Assembly: GCF_006265175.1 (NCBI RefSeq)
Contig: NZ_VDCQ01000034.1
Coordinates: forward strand, 1 to 64,000
Reading direction: 5' to 3'
From: Paenibacillus hemerocallicola
GTDB lineage: Bacteria > Bacillota > Bacilli > Paenibacillales > NBRC-103111
DNA: 64,000 nt
The notes under the pieces are model-generated. The model did no database searches. It was not told where the DNA came from and saw only the letters and a program-made list of their open reading frames with translations. A program made the position numbers and the translations under genes. This document shows, in pieces, positions 1 to 9,620 of this stretch (position 1 is the first letter of the stretch; each line of letters opens with the position of its first letter).

Positions 1-860
1 CTCCCGGTTCCCGTCAGTCCTCCCGGACTGGACGTGACCGTATAACCCGTGATCGCGCTTCCTCCGTTGCTTCCCGGCGGTGTGAAGCTGATCGTCGCCT
101 GGCCGCTTCCTGTCGCTACAGCCGTCACTTCGGTCGGCGCCCCCGGCATGGAGGCGGGCGTCGCGCTCGCCGACGGCGCCGAAGGCACCGAGTCACCCAC
201 CGCGTTCGTCGCCACGACTGTGAACGTATACGCCGTGCCGTTCGTCAGGCCCGTCACCGCGATCGGGCTCGTCGTCCCGCTCGCCGTCAGTCCGCCCGGA
301 TTCGACGTTACCGTGTAGCCCGTGACAGGACTCCCTCCATTGTCCGACGGCGGCGTAAAGCTGACGAGAGCGGTGCCGCTCAGGGCAACGACCGACAGTC
401 CGGTCGGCGCGCTCGGCTCGGCAACCGGCGTCACGCTCGCCGACGGCCCGGATGCCGCGGAGTTGCCTATCCCGTTCGTCGCGACAACCGTGAACGTGTA
501 CGCCGTGCCGTTCGTCAACCCGGATACCGTGATCGGGCTGGCGCTCCCGGTTCCCGTCAGTCCTCCCGGACTGGACGTGACCGTGTAACCCGTGATCGCG
601 CTGCCTCCGTTGTCAACCGGCGGCGTAAAGCTTACCGTCGCCTGGCCTTTCCCGGCCGTGGCCGTTGCCCCGGTCGGAGCATCCGGCTCGGCGGCCGGGG
701 TCACGCTCCCGGTTGGCGCGGAAGGCACCGAGTCGCCCTTCGCATTCGTCGCCACAACCGTGAACGTATACGCCGTTAAATTCGTTAACCCCGAGACCGT
801 GATCGGGCTCGCCGTCCCGCTCGCCGTCTTTCCGCCCGGATTCGACGTTACCGTGTAGCC
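1..860. repeat. Tandem ~270-bp repeats encoding Fn3 domains
   Basis: The DNA repeats with a period of about 270 bp, one Fn3 domain per unit. Units two apart are more alike than neighbours: the stretch at 1-69 is almost identical to 544-610, and the stretch near 270-330 matches 811-860. This gives an A-B-A-B pattern with a 540-bp period. Confidence 0.8.
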
Positions 861-2795
861 CGTAATCGGGCTGCCTCCGTTGTCCGCCGGCGGCGTAAAG
901 CTTACCGTCGCCTGGCCGTTTCCGGCCTTTGCCGTCGCTCCCGTCGGCTCGTTCGGCGCGGTGACCGTTATTACCAGCTTCTGCACGCGGTGGTTGTTCA
1001 TATCGGCCACGTATAGAACGCCGTTCGCGTCTATCGCCACTCCATACGGATTAAAAAACTCGCCCAAGCCGGTTCCCTGCACGCCGCCGCTCTTGCCCCA
1101 CGCGCTCCATGTATTCGTGGCGACCGTCAGCTTCTGAATGCGACTTCTGCCGACATCGGCCACATACACGTTTCCGCTTCCGTCTACCGCCACTCCGCGC
1201 GGAGAGTTAAAGCTTCCCGGAGCGCTGCCGCTATTTTTCCACTCGCTCCATTGCCCCGTAGAGACCGTCAGCTTCTGAACCCGGTTATTGTTCGTATCGC
1301 CGACATAAACGTTCCCGTCGCCGTCTACCGCTACGTCGCTCGGCTTATTAAACTCGCCAAGGCCGGTACCCGATGCATTGCCGCTCTTTCCCCAGGCGCT
1401 CCATGTGTTATTGGACACCGTCAACTTTTGGATCCGATTGTTGCCCGTATCGGCCACATACACATTCCCGTTCTTGTCGACCGCCACGCCTTCCGCACCG
1501 TTAAACTGGCCCAAAGCGGTACCGGATTGGGAATCGCTTTTTCCCCACGAAGTCAGCGAGGTTCCCGTTGCCGACAGCTTGTGCACTTTATGACCGCCGT
1601 AATTGTTGCCCATATCGGCCACATAAATATTCCCGTTCTTGTCTATAGCCACTCCGGCCGGGTTAGTAAACTGGCCGGTTGTTCCATAGCTGCTCCATGT
1701 GCCGGAAGCGACCGTCAGCTTCTGGATGCGTTTGTTCAGCAGATCGGCCACGTATAGATCTCCGCCGCCGTTTACCGCTAAGCTGTACGGTTTATTGAAT
1801 TCCCCCGTCCCGTTGCCCGAGGCCGTGCCTATTGCTCCCCATTCGCTCCACGTACCGCCCGTCAGCTTCTGCACGCGATGGTTGCTCGTATCGGCGACAT
1901 ACATGGTTCCGTCTTGGCCCACCGTAACGCCCATCGGAGAGTTAAACTCGCCCAAGCCGCTTCCATTTCCGCCGCCGCTCTTCTTCCACTCGCTCCATGC
2001 GGTGTCTCCTGCCGTCAGTTTCTGGACGCGCTGGTTGCCGGTGTCGGCTACGTAGACGTTCCCGGCGCTATCCACCGTCACCCCGTACGGACTGCTGAAC
2101 TGGCCCGCAACGGTCCCTGACGTGGTGCCGTTCCCCCACTGGCTCCACGTACCCCCGGTCAGCTTCTGAATCCGATTGTTGCCGGTATCGGCCACATACA
2201 GATTGCCGCTGCCGTCTACCGCCACTCCGTACGGACCCTTAACTTTGCCCGAGGTGCTCCCCGATCCCGCCAACTCGCTCCATCCGCCGCCCCCTGCCGC
2301 CAGCTTTTGGATACGGTTGTTGCCGCTGTCGGCCACATATACATTACCGCCGCTATCGACCGCTATCCCGTACGGTTTATTGAACCCTGTCCACGAACTC
2401 CATGTATTCGTCGAGGCGTCCAGCTTCTGAACGCGATTGCTGTAAAATTCCGAAACATAAATGTTCCCTGCGCCGTCCACCGCCACCCCGACAGGTCCAT
2501 TAAAGCCTAGATTGCTGCTGATCGTTTGCCAACTGTTGGTCGCCTTATTCAGCTTTTGAACGCGCTGATTGGCGGAATCGGCCACATATACATTCCCGAG
2601 GCTGTCCGTCGCCATTCCTATCGGGGAATTGAACGATCCCAAATCGGAGCTTGGCGTCGGCCCGATCCGGGCATATTGGCTCCACGTCTCCGCCGCATGC
2701 GCCGGAATTCCGAACGCGATTGTGCATGCAATAAACAGGGCCAGACTAGCCGCGCACGCCTTCCCCATCACCTGTCTTGCCTTTCTTGACATCAT
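1..2795 (-). CDS. Secreted NHL-repeat / fibronectin type III protein (3' end outside window)
   Basis: The product starts with a signal peptide of about 35 residues ending near AHA. About 12 NHL-type repeats follow, each with the pattern F-x-x-P-x-G-V-A-V-D-x-x-G-N-V-Y-V-A-D-x-x-N-x-R-I-Q-K-L; they should fold into one or two beta-propellers. Three complete Fn3 domains and part of a fourth come next, each containing YTFTVVATN, before the window ends. I chose the first of two adjacent ATGs, which sits 6 nt after AGGAGG. NHL propellers usually bind protein or carbohydrate and Fn3 domains act as spacers, so an exported cell-surface or extracellular binding protein is likely. The ligand is unknown. 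No neighbour shares its reading unit; the response regulator upstream ends in its own terminator. 931 codons are visible. Confidence 0.85.
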   Translation of the reverse strand, partial: MMSRKARQVMGKACAASLALFIACTIAFGIPAHAAETWSQYARIGPTPSSDLGSFNSPIGMATDSLGNVYVADSANQRVQKLNKATNSWQTISSNLGFNGPVGVAVDGAGNIYVSEFYSNRVQKLDASTNTWSSWTGFNKPYGIAVDSGGNVYVADSGNNRIQKLAAGGGGWSELAGSGSTSGKVKGPYGVAVDGSGNLYVADTGNNRIQKLTGGTWSQWGNGTTSGTVAGQFSSPYGVTVDSAGNVYVADTGNQRVQKLTAGDTAWSEWKKSGGGNGSGLGEFNSPMGVTVGQDGTMYVADTSNHRVQKLTGGTWSEWGAIGTASGNGTGEFNKPYSLAVNGGGDLYVADLLNKRIQKLTVASGTWSSYGTTGQFTNPAGVAIDKNGNIYVADMGNNYGGHKVHKLSATGTSLTSWGKSDSQSGTALGQFNGAEGVAVDKNGNVYVADTGNNRIQKLTVSNNTWSAWGKSGNASGTGLGEFNKPSDVAVDGDGNVYVGDTNNNRVQKLTVSTGQWSEWKNSGSAPGSFNSPRGVAVDGSGNVYVADVGRSRIQKLTVATNTWSAWGKSGGVQGTGLGEFFNPYGVAIDANGVLYVADMNNHRVQKLVITVTAPNEPTGATAKAGNGQATVSFTPPADNGGSPITGYTVTSNPGGKTASGTASPITVSGLTNLTAYTFTVVATNAKGDSVPSAPTGSVTPAAEPDAPTGATATAGKGQATVSFTPPVDNGGSAITGYTVTSSPGGLTGTGSASPITVSGLTNGTAYTFTVVATNGIGNSAASGPSASVTPVAEPSAPTGLSVVALSGTALVSFTPPSDNGGSPVTGYTVTSNPGGLTASGTTSPIAVTGLTNGTAYTFTVVATNAVGDSVPSAPSASATPASMPGAPTEVTAVATGSGQATISFTPPGSNGGSAITGYTVTSSPGGLTGTG

Positions 2796-2913
2796 AGTTG
2801 GCCTCCTCCCACATGAATAGTAGCCTCCCGACGGCATTCGCCGAATATCGAACTCATTCGACGGCAATCAGGCCTATTATACAAGCCCGCGATAAACGGA
2901 AAATAAACAACAA

Positions 2914-2948
2914 AGAGCCGCTGGAATCCGGATGATTCCAACGACTCT
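2914..2948 (-). terminator. Rho-independent terminator after the response regulator gene
   Basis: A 14-bp stem (2914-2927 with 2935-2948, two G-T wobbles) has a 7-nt loop. Reading on the minus strand, it is followed by a T-rich tail at 2913-2899. It lies 13 nt beyond the stop codon of the response regulator gene. Confidence 0.8.
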
Positions 2949-2961
2949 CGACAGTCCTTGC

Positions 2962-4065
2962 TTATTCGCCCATTTTCGTTATGAATCGTGTAATGCGCGA
3001 ATCGGGCTTCGTCCCAAGCTCCTTCTCCAGCACATCCTCCAGCATCCGGTATTGCCGGAACGCCTCGTTCTTTCTTCCCAGCTCCGCATAGAGACGGATC
3101 GCCTCGTGATGAATGTCCTCTCTAATGGCATCCAGCTTCAATATTTCGCAAAAGTAATACAGCGATTGCTGGGGCTCGTTCATCTCGATGTGGAATCTCG
3201 CGGCCGCTTCCAGCAGCTCGATATAATGCCGCTCGAGCTGGCGCGTCTTCTCGCTAGCCCATTCATAGGCCTTACCTTTCAATAATTCCCCCGTATACAG
3301 CACTTCCGCTTGCTTGAACAGTTCGGCGTTGTGCTCCGGGGCCAGTCTGACTTGCTTCAGCAATCGCTCAAACTCGTACAGATCGCACCAAACGCCGCTT
3401 TCATCAATGGCGATTTCATGTCGGCCTGCCAGTATGCAGTTGTCGATCTTGCTCGTACTGAGCGCTTTGCGTATATAGTACAAGGTCGAGTTCAAGTTCT
3501 TCAGCGCTTTGTCCGTTTCCAGTCCGCTCCACAATGTATCGATGATTTCTTCCCGGCTGACGGCCCCTTTGCATACAAGAAAGGCGAACAGCTCTTCGGT
3601 TTTGGGGCTTCTCAGCTTCAACGGCTTGTTATCCCGCTCTTGTCCGTATATCTTCAGGCCGTTAAACAAGAGAACCGTGAGGGAAGGCTCGACGACCGCG
3701 TTCCGACGTTTTTTGCCGATCCTGCCCAACGTGTTGGACAGCCGCTCGGCGGTGACAGGCTTCAGAAGGTAATCCAGCGCACTCTTGTCGAAGGCTTGAA
3801 CCGCATACTCGTCATGACCGGTTACAAACACGATATGGATGGAGTCGTCAAGGGCTTGCAGCAGCCCGGAAAGCTCCATACCGTTAATTTCCGGCATGGA
3901 AATATCCAGAAACGCCACGTCTATCGGATTCGCCTTTACGAATTCGTATGCTTCCCACGGGTCCAGAAAGGCGGGGCATGCTCCGATCTCTCCGCTCTCG
4001 GACAGCAGACTCTTCAACCGTTTCACCGATAATTCCTCGTCATCCACGATAATGGCTCGCAGCAT
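2962..4065 (-). CDS. Response regulator with receiver, winged-helix and BTAD output
   Basis: This 367-residue cytoplasmic regulator has an N-terminal receiver domain: acidic pair D8-D9, phospho-acceptor D54 in FLDISMP, and a lysine in LLKPV near residue 103. An OmpR-like DNA-binding segment follows (LRSPKTEELFAFLV onward). The C-terminal half is helical and matches a bacterial transcriptional activator domain (BTAD), a TPR-like output typical of SARP-type regulators. It starts with ATG 3 nt after the kinase stop codon, and its GGAGGG ribosome site lies inside the kinase coding end, so translation is probably coupled. It should be phosphorylated by the adjacent hybrid kinase. The target genes are unknown. 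Confidence 0.9.
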   Translation of the reverse strand: MLRAIIVDDEELSVKRLKSLLSESGEIGACPAFLDPWEAYEFVKANPIDVAFLDISMPEINGMELSGLLQALDDSIHIVFVTGHDEYAVQAFDKSALDYLLKPVTAERLSNTLGRIGKKRRNAVVEPSLTVLLFNGLKIYGQERDNKPLKLRSPKTEELFAFLVCKGAVSREEIIDTLWSGLETDKALKNLNSTLYYIRKALSTSKIDNCILAGRHEIAIDESGVWCDLYEFERLLKQVRLAPEHNAELFKQAEVLYTGELLKGKAYEWASEKTRQLERHYIELLEAAARFHIEMNEPQQSLYYFCEILKLDAIREDIHHEAIRLYAELGRKNEAFRQYRMLEDVLEKELGTKPDSRITRFITKMGE

Positions 4066-4068
4066 GCT

Positions 4069-7000
4069 TCAACCCTCCATTCGCTTGATCGACCGTACGG
4101 GAATGTCGAAGGAAACCTTCGTGCCGATTCCTTCCGCGCTTTCGAGACGAATGCACTCTCCATATAGAAGCTTGAGACGCCGGTTTATGTTCCACAGCCC
4201 TACGCCCTTCTTGTCCGCGTCCATGTTCAGCAAGGCTTCCCGGGTTTGTTCGCTCATCCCGCGTCCGTTGTCCTCTACGGCAAAGCGTACCGAAGCCTTC
4301 CCTTCCTGCTTTACGGTTATTTTCACGATTCCTCCCGACGATCTGGACATGACGCCATGTCTTATCGCATTCTCCACCAGCGGCTGCAGGATCAGAGGCG
4401 GAATCCGCATATCCGGATAGTCGCCCACCTCGTATTCCACTTGCAATCTCGCGCCAAAACGCGCCTGCTCGATATGGACGTACGCCTTCACCAGCTCCAT
4501 TTCTTTGTCCAAGGTCGTTAACGACTCCAACTGCTTGAAATCGAAGCTGTTCCTCAAATACTGCGATAGCTGCAGCGTCAATTCCTCCGCCTTCCGAGGC
4601 TCGTACAGGCACAGCGAGGCAATGGCATTCAAAGCGTTGTACAAGAAGTGGGGCTTGATCTGGGAACGCAAGAAGGCAATCTCCGCGTCCTTGGCGGTTT
4701 GCACGGAAGCTTTCAACCGGGTCAGGCTTCTGACGCGGGCCATTAGCTCCTCCGCCTCATACGGTTTCCCGACAAAATCGTTTGCCCCGTTATCTATCGA
4801 CAGCTTCGTCTCGGCAGCCCTATTTTTGGCCGTCAGCATCAGCACGGGCAATTCAAAGGGGGAGAACCTTTCTCTAATTTTGTTCAGCACTTCGTAACCG
4901 GACATGTCGGGCATCATCATATCCAATACGACGAGAAATACGTCCGGAGATTGAGATAGTTCATCCAGCGCCAATTGCCCGCGATTGACAACTACGATAG
5001 AGTAGCCATCCAGCCTGAGCAGATTGATCATCGCCTGGAGATTGGCGGGATCGTCGTCCACTACGAGAATACGTTCCTCTCTTTTCCCTTTGACATATAC
5101 CGGATACTCCGAAAAGGAGAGAGGCGCACTCTCGTACGGCCGACCCTCTTCCCGTTCCTCGATGCCTCCCGAAGCCGGACCCGACGATAACGGAATCGTG
5201 AACGTAAACGCCGAGCCTTGTCCCGGGCTGGAATCGACATGAATGACTCCGCCGTGCAGCTCCACCAGCTTTTTCGTTATGCTCAGTCCGAGACCCGTTC
5301 CCCCATAAGACTTGGTATCGGAGCTATCCGCCTGTTCGAACGCCTGAAAAATACGCTCCTGCATAGGCGCCGCTATCCCGATGCCGGTATCCTCTACGCG
5401 AACCTCAACCTTGTCGCCGATTGCCTTGGCGCTTATCCGCACCATGCCCCTGTCGGTGAATTTGATCGCATTGCCGATCAGATTATGCAAAATTTGGATC
5501 AGACGATTGCTGTCGGCGTATACTGCCGGAATATCCCCGGGAACATCGTTGACAATCGCAATTTGTTTGCCTCCCAGCAGAAACGAATGAATCTGGATGA
5601 CCGAATCGACGACCGCTTTCAGATCTATGCCGCTTCTGAGCAAAGCAATATCTCCATGCTTCATTTTCGAATAATCGAGCAATTCGTTGACCAGATGGGT
5701 CAATCTTCTCCCGCTCCCCAGTACAATGGCCAGATTGTGCGCCTGCTTGTCGCTTACCGGTCCTTCTACCCCTCTGAGAAGAGTATCGGTAATGCTCACG
5801 ATAGCGCTTAAAGGCGTTTTCAGCTCGTGGGAAGTATTGGACAGGAAGTCGTCCTTGATTTTGTCCAGCTGGAGAAGCCGGTTTTTCATCTCGTCTATCG
5901 TGTGATACGCTTCGAAAAAACGGAGCACAACGAGAAAGATCATGATCGCGTTAAATACGAGGATATAAAATTGGCCCAGCCAAACATGCTCTTTCAAGGA
6001 AAAAGAAAACAGAATCAGATCGACCGAGTACAACAACATGCAGAAAATCGCCACGAATAGCAGAAAAGACTTTAAACGGCCGTTTTCGGCACTCTTGACG
6101 TAAAGCACCGCCGTTCTCAAAACGAGCCAGAGCGTCATCGACTCGTATACTAAGATCATAAACGGCTCGACCGTCCCGTAAACGGGAATGGGAAGGAAAA
6201 CGACCATCGCCATATAGCTGCCCAGCACGATGATGAACAACCGGGTAAAAGCCAAGGAAATCACGTTTTGCTTCAATCGATAGAACAAGACGGCCAATCC
6301 GATAAAGCAAGCCAGCGAGCAAAAGTCCTTCACTTTAAACAGCAGCTCGAATGAAATTTCCGGTACATACATCAGGAGAACCCGTTCTCCGACCAAGCCG
6401 TTATACAGGGCATAGAACGAGCACAGCACAGCGAACAGCAGCAAGGAGTAGTCCTTTTTGCGATACAAGACCGACGTCACAAAGCTGATCAGGTAAATAA
6501 GCGCAAGCGTGGCGAGAATCGCAAAGATGCCCAGCTCGTGCGCCTTGCTCTTCTGCTGGATCGCAAGCATCGCCGTCTGCTCGCCGAAGTAGAGGGATGC
6601 CGGAATGCCCGCATTGGCATAATCGAAATTGGCAACGTGAACGATGATCTCGACGTCTCCCTTATCGGCCGAGAAAAAACCGATCTGAGGAACATTGCCC
6701 GCTTCATAATCCTCGGCAATATCGGAAGGCCTTCCATCCTCGAACAGCTTATGTCCATTGGCGTACACAACGCTCGAAAACCGGATATTCGTCTTTTTCA
6801 AAGCGAACACCCCATCGAACGGCACATTCCTCAGCACCATCCGGTAAGTGGCAAAACCGTGAGCGGGCAAGCGTTCACCGTCTACTGCTTTACCGTTCCA
6901 TACAGAGGGCACCTTTATCAAAGCGGAGCGGGAAGGCATGTCCGTTCCTGCTCGCTTGAAATCGTCCGGGACCAACAATCGGTTCCAATAAAATTCCCAT

Positions 7001-7176
7001 TCGCCGTCCAGCTTGATTCGCTTGCTCTGATCATAGTTCCACGCCGAAAGATCCATTACTCCATTCCGAACCCGCAAATCATCCGCTTGTTTATCGTTCT
7101 CTATGAGAATGGATAGCGGAATCAACGAAATTGCAAGCAATCCGACAAGGCAAATGATTAACGTTCTTTTGAGCAA
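4069..7176 (-). CDS. Hybrid sensor histidine kinase: 7TM sensor, HisKA-HATPase, receiver, second LytS-like transmitter
   Basis: This 1035-residue membrane protein starts at TTG behind GAGGAGCG; no ATG fits. An N-terminal anchor is followed by an extracytoplasmic beta-rich region (7TMR-DISM extracellular type 2, residues ~40-200) and seven membrane helices (~210-420). Then come a HisKA box with H450 in SHELKTPL, an N-box (HNLIGNAIKF), G-boxes (DTGIGIA, GGTGLGLSI), and a receiver domain with D752. A second transmitter of the His_kinase/LytS type has H843 in KPHFLYNAL and its own HATPase. One polypeptide thus carries two phospho-donor histidines and one acceptor. 7TMR-DISM sensors usually detect small extracellular ligands, often carbohydrates, but the signal here is unknown. 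It forms one unit with the downstream BTAD regulator. Confidence 0.92.
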   Translation of the reverse strand: MLKRTLIICLVGLLAISLIPLSILIENDKQADDLRVRNGVMDLSAWNYDQSKRIKLDGEWEFYWNRLLVPDDFKRAGTDMPSRSALIKVPSVWNGKAVDGERLPAHGFATYRMVLRNVPFDGVFALKKTNIRFSSVVYANGHKLFEDGRPSDIAEDYEAGNVPQIGFFSADKGDVEIIVHVANFDYANAGIPASLYFGEQTAMLAIQQKSKAHELGIFAILATLALIYLISFVTSVLYRKKDYSLLLFAVLCSFYALYNGLVGERVLLMYVPEISFELLFKVKDFCSLACFIGLAVLFYRLKQNVISLAFTRLFIIVLGSYMAMVVFLPIPVYGTVEPFMILVYESMTLWLVLRTAVLYVKSAENGRLKSFLLFVAIFCMLLYSVDLILFSFSLKEHVWLGQFYILVFNAIMIFLVVLRFFEAYHTIDEMKNRLLQLDKIKDDFLSNTSHELKTPLSAIVSITDTLLRGVEGPVSDKQAHNLAIVLGSGRRLTHLVNELLDYSKMKHGDIALLRSGIDLKAVVDSVIQIHSFLLGGKQIAIVNDVPGDIPAVYADSNRLIQILHNLIGNAIKFTDRGMVRISAKAIGDKVEVRVEDTGIGIAAPMQERIFQAFEQADSSDTKSYGGTGLGLSITKKLVELHGGVIHVDSSPGQGSAFTFTIPLSSGPASGGIEEREEGRPYESAPLSFSEYPVYVKGKREERILVVDDDPANLQAMINLLRLDGYSIVVVNRGQLALDELSQSPDVFLVVLDMMMPDMSGYEVLNKIRERFSPFELPVLMLTAKNRAAETKLSIDNGANDFVGKPYEAEELMARVRSLTRLKASVQTAKDAEIAFLRSQIKPHFLYNALNAIASLCLYEPRKAEELTLQLSQYLRNSFDFKQLESLTTLDKEMELVKAYVHIEQARFGARLQVEYEVGDYPDMRIPPLILQPLVENAIRHGVMSRSSGGIVKITVKQEGKASVRFAVEDNGRGMSEQTREALLNMDADKKGVGLWNINRRLKLLYGECIRLESAEGIGTKVSFDIPVRSIKRMEG

Positions 7177-7345
7177 CTTATTCGCTCCTCGTATTCGCTA
7201 GTAAGGAAGACTTATGTATCCATATTCGACAAATTGCTCTAAATCCCTCCATAATTCGATGCCGGCTTCTTTCTATAGGAAAATATATCCATCCCTGTTT
7301 GCGGGCAAAGCGACACAGTAAAAAAATAACCGTAAAAGCTTTTAA

Positions 7346-7368
7346 CAAAAAAAGAGCCAAATGGCTCT
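7346..7368 (-). terminator. Rho-independent terminator
   Basis: A perfect 7-bp stem AGAGCCA/TGGCTCT with a 2-nt loop (7353-7368) is followed on the minus strand by a run of seven Ts. It lies 21 nt beyond the stop of the last gene of the three-gene unit at 7390-10684. Confidence 0.8.
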
Positions 7369-7389
7369 CCGTATGTGTTGGATTAGGCG

Positions 7390-8316
7390 TCACGAACGGT
7401 AACTGGCAACGTCGAGATGCTTGCCGCAATGCCCGACATAGATGGTCCTGTGCTGCTTGTCCACAAAATAATGAATCCGAATATGATTGCCGATTTTCAC
7501 ATGCCACTCAAACAGCTCTTTTTCTGTGCCGCCAGGAATCATAAATTGTCTCTGCTTTCGATAATAGCTGTCCTTCAACGTTTCGGGACTCTCTTTGGAT
7601 ATTTCTAGACCGGTGGCTTGCCGGAATATCCGGATACGCTCGACTTCTTCCATACCAGCGAGTACATTTTGCAGTTCTATCCTTTCCAATGCAAGCAAAG
7701 CCTCATGCACTTGACGAAACCGCCCTAGAAAATCATGTCTCTTGGCGCTCTTCTTCGCGGAGTCCAAAATGTTCAGCTGTCCCGAGTCGCGACCTTCAAT
7801 ATCGCTGAGGACTTCCTCAATTTTGGTGAAGCGGTTGAGGCGTCGCAGTATGGCACGGACAGCCTCTACTCCGATCATATTCCAAACATCCATTGTATCG
7901 ACGCTTGTGGAGAGAGAATAGACCCGATTGGAAAGCACTCGCTCTGACGCCGGAGAAACAACTCCCTCGCATTTATCCGCAAAGCAAATATGCAGCAGCT
8001 TGTTGGCATATGTGTCCGCAGGAACATCCGGAACAATCGTCAGGTTTGCCGCGATCGGTCGATCCTTGAAATGAGGACCTTGGTCCACATACCCCATAAC
8101 GAGCTTCAGGTCCTCCGATTTCGGCAGCCTATACAAATATTGAAGAAGACTTTGCCCATCCACAAGCTGCGTTTGCCAGAGCATTTCATAGAACCTGAGG
8201 CTTGCGCCTTCCTTGCGAACGCAATCGGTCAATGCGGCGATTTCTTTTAACCCGCTCTGAATATCGGCAGCATCCGATCCGATCAAGAAAGAATGATTGA
8301 AATAGAGGTCCGTCAT
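7390..8316 (-). CDS. Uncharacterised protein, third gene of DUF262/AAA operon
   Basis: I do not recognise this 308-residue protein as a named family. It is soluble, with no signal peptide or membrane segment. Residues ~150-260 are mostly helical and charged. The last ~45 residues (HVKIGNHIRIHYFVDKQ, then TIYVGHCGKHL) look like a compact alternating beta-sheet. This faintly recalls the C-terminal sheet of RelE/HigB-type toxins, but that is only a visual impression. Its ATG overlaps the TGA of the upstream ATPase gene as ATGA, so the two are translationally coupled and probably act together. In ATPase-plus-effector defence operons the unrecognised gene is often the effector; that is an inference here. 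Confidence 0.75.
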   Translation of the reverse strand: MTDLYFNHSFLIGSDAADIQSGLKEIAALTDCVRKEGASLRFYEMLWQTQLVDGQSLLQYLYRLPKSEDLKLVMGYVDQGPHFKDRPIAANLTIVPDVPADTYANKLLHICFADKCEGVVSPASERVLSNRVYSLSTSVDTMDVWNMIGVEAVRAILRRLNRFTKIEEVLSDIEGRDSGQLNILDSAKKSAKRHDFLGRFRQVHEALLALERIELQNVLAGMEEVERIRIFRQATGLEISKESPETLKDSYYRKQRQFMIPGGTEKELFEWHVKIGNHIRIHYFVDKQHRTIYVGHCGKHLDVASYRS

Positions 8317-9620
8317 TCGATAAGTCCCATCAAATCCTGATAGGTCTGGTCAAAGAAGTGTTCCGGCCACTCCTCGATTTTCCCTTCGGCCGTTACAGCG
8401 ATCGGCGTGCAGCGGATGTCCCCGTCTATTTTTCTGAAAAAGTAAATGCGGATTTTCTCCAGCAGCTCATTGCGATTCTTAATCCGTAGGCGTGCCCGAT
8501 TTACGATATGCTCGCTATGGGTCTCCAAAATAAACTTCCGGCCATGCTCCAATGCAAAGATGCATAAATCGACGAACTGGGCTTGCAGCTTGGGATGTAA
8601 ATCCAATTCAGGATTTTCAATTAATAGGATGTCGCCGTGCTTGCTCGTTAAAATCATCACAAGCATGGGCAGCAGCTGCGAAATGCCCGATCCGACTTGC
8701 TGCAAGGAAAACTTCATATTTCTATGCGGCTCATGAACGTATATTTTGCTTGCGCCATCTTGAACTTCGGACCGAATGCGGTATTCCGGTCCCAATAATT
8801 CGCTGACCCACATGTCGAACAATTTAGAGAATGCATACGGTTTATGGTCCGGATCTTTAAAATCGATAAGGTCATGGAGTCGATTTTTAATCATTTCCGC
8901 CGTATACTCGCCAGATACTCCAACCCCGTGGCGTCTGCCCTCTCCGCTTGGCTTCTGAGCATCCGGTGACCGGTGAGTGCTTAAATAGCGAATATTGTCC
9001 GTGTTTAATCGGGCTAAATAATTCCGTACGATTTCCAGCTCCTTCGAGCAAATAAACCGTTCCGTCATGTCCGTATCTTTATAGAAAATCGGTTCTGGCA
9101 CAATCCCGGTTATTTTGGAGTACCCCTCTTCCGTGTCACCGGTAATTTTAAATAACGCATTGTTGTTCTCGTTTTCAAGCAGCTGAAACTCAACATTTCT
9201 AGGCTCTTCATTTTCTTTTCTATAATATAGCGTCATTCCGGTCAGAAGCGCCTCATCTTCTTCCATGAAGCCGGATGGAGCAAACAGACTTTGAGACTGA
9301 TAGACCAGTTGAACCCGCAAAGTTTCAAAAGAGTCCTTCATAAGAAAATCGCGATCGAAGAAAGCCACGAATTCAATGGTATCCGTACGATCTGTTTCTT
9401 TATTCAGCACATCGGAGAAGCTGCCTAATCGAAGCCTCTCATTCAATTCCAGCGTCGTAAATTTTCCATTGGTTTTGTTCTGCGTCAAGAGATAAGTCCC
9501 TTGCAGGAGCGAGGACTTGCCCGAATTATTGGTACCGGACACAATCGTCAATCCCGGCAGCTCGAATCGGTTATTGCCGGCGTGTCCTTTAAAATCTTTG
9601 ACATCAAAGAGATGCAGCAT
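8313..9620 (-). CDS. AAA ATPase of the OLD/DUF3696 type
   Basis: This 435-residue SMC-like ATPase has Walker A at residues 29-36 (GTNNSGKS), a Walker B-like segment (ILLIENPELDLHP), a D-loop/H-region (ETHSEHIVNRARLRI) and a C-terminal tail with EEWPEHFFDQ typical of DUF3696. An in-frame start exists at 9647. I chose the ATG at 9620 because it overlaps the TAA of the upstream gene (TAATG) and has GGAGGGGAGAGGG just before it. Related ATPases are common in phage-defence operons, where they sense a trigger or drive an effector nuclease. Here there is no fused TOPRIM domain, so any effector activity must come from a partner. Overlaps on both sides place it in the centre of the operon. Confidence 0.85.
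   Translation of the reverse strand: MLHLFDVKDFKGHAGNNRFELPGLTIVSGTNNSGKSSLLQGTYLLTQNKTNGKFTTLELNERLRLGSFSDVLNKETDRTDTIEFVAFFDRDFLMKDSFETLRVQLVYQSQSLFAPSGFMEEDEALLTGMTLYYRKENEEPRNVEFQLLENENNNALFKITGDTEEGYSKITGIVPEPIFYKDTDMTERFICSKELEIVRNYLARLNTDNIRYLSTHRSPDAQKPSGEGRRHGVGVSGEYTAEMIKNRLHDLIDFKDPDHKPYAFSKLFDMWVSELLGPEYRIRSEVQDGASKIYVHEPHRNMKFSLQQVGSGISQLLPMLVMILTSKHGDILLIENPELDLHPKLQAQFVDLCIFALEHGRKFILETHSEHIVNRARLRIKNRNELLEKIRIYFFRKIDGDIRCTPIAVTAEGKIEEWPEHFFDQTYQDLMGLIE

Noticed and set aside
49-1137. Series of plus-strand open frames of 85-89 codons
   Set aside because: They repeat with the Fn3 units and lie antisense to a strong coding frame with a signal peptide and domains.
1-2600. Regular repeats first considered as a CRISPR-like or satellite array
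   Set aside because: The period matches NHL and Fn3 protein repeats and the frame is continuous.
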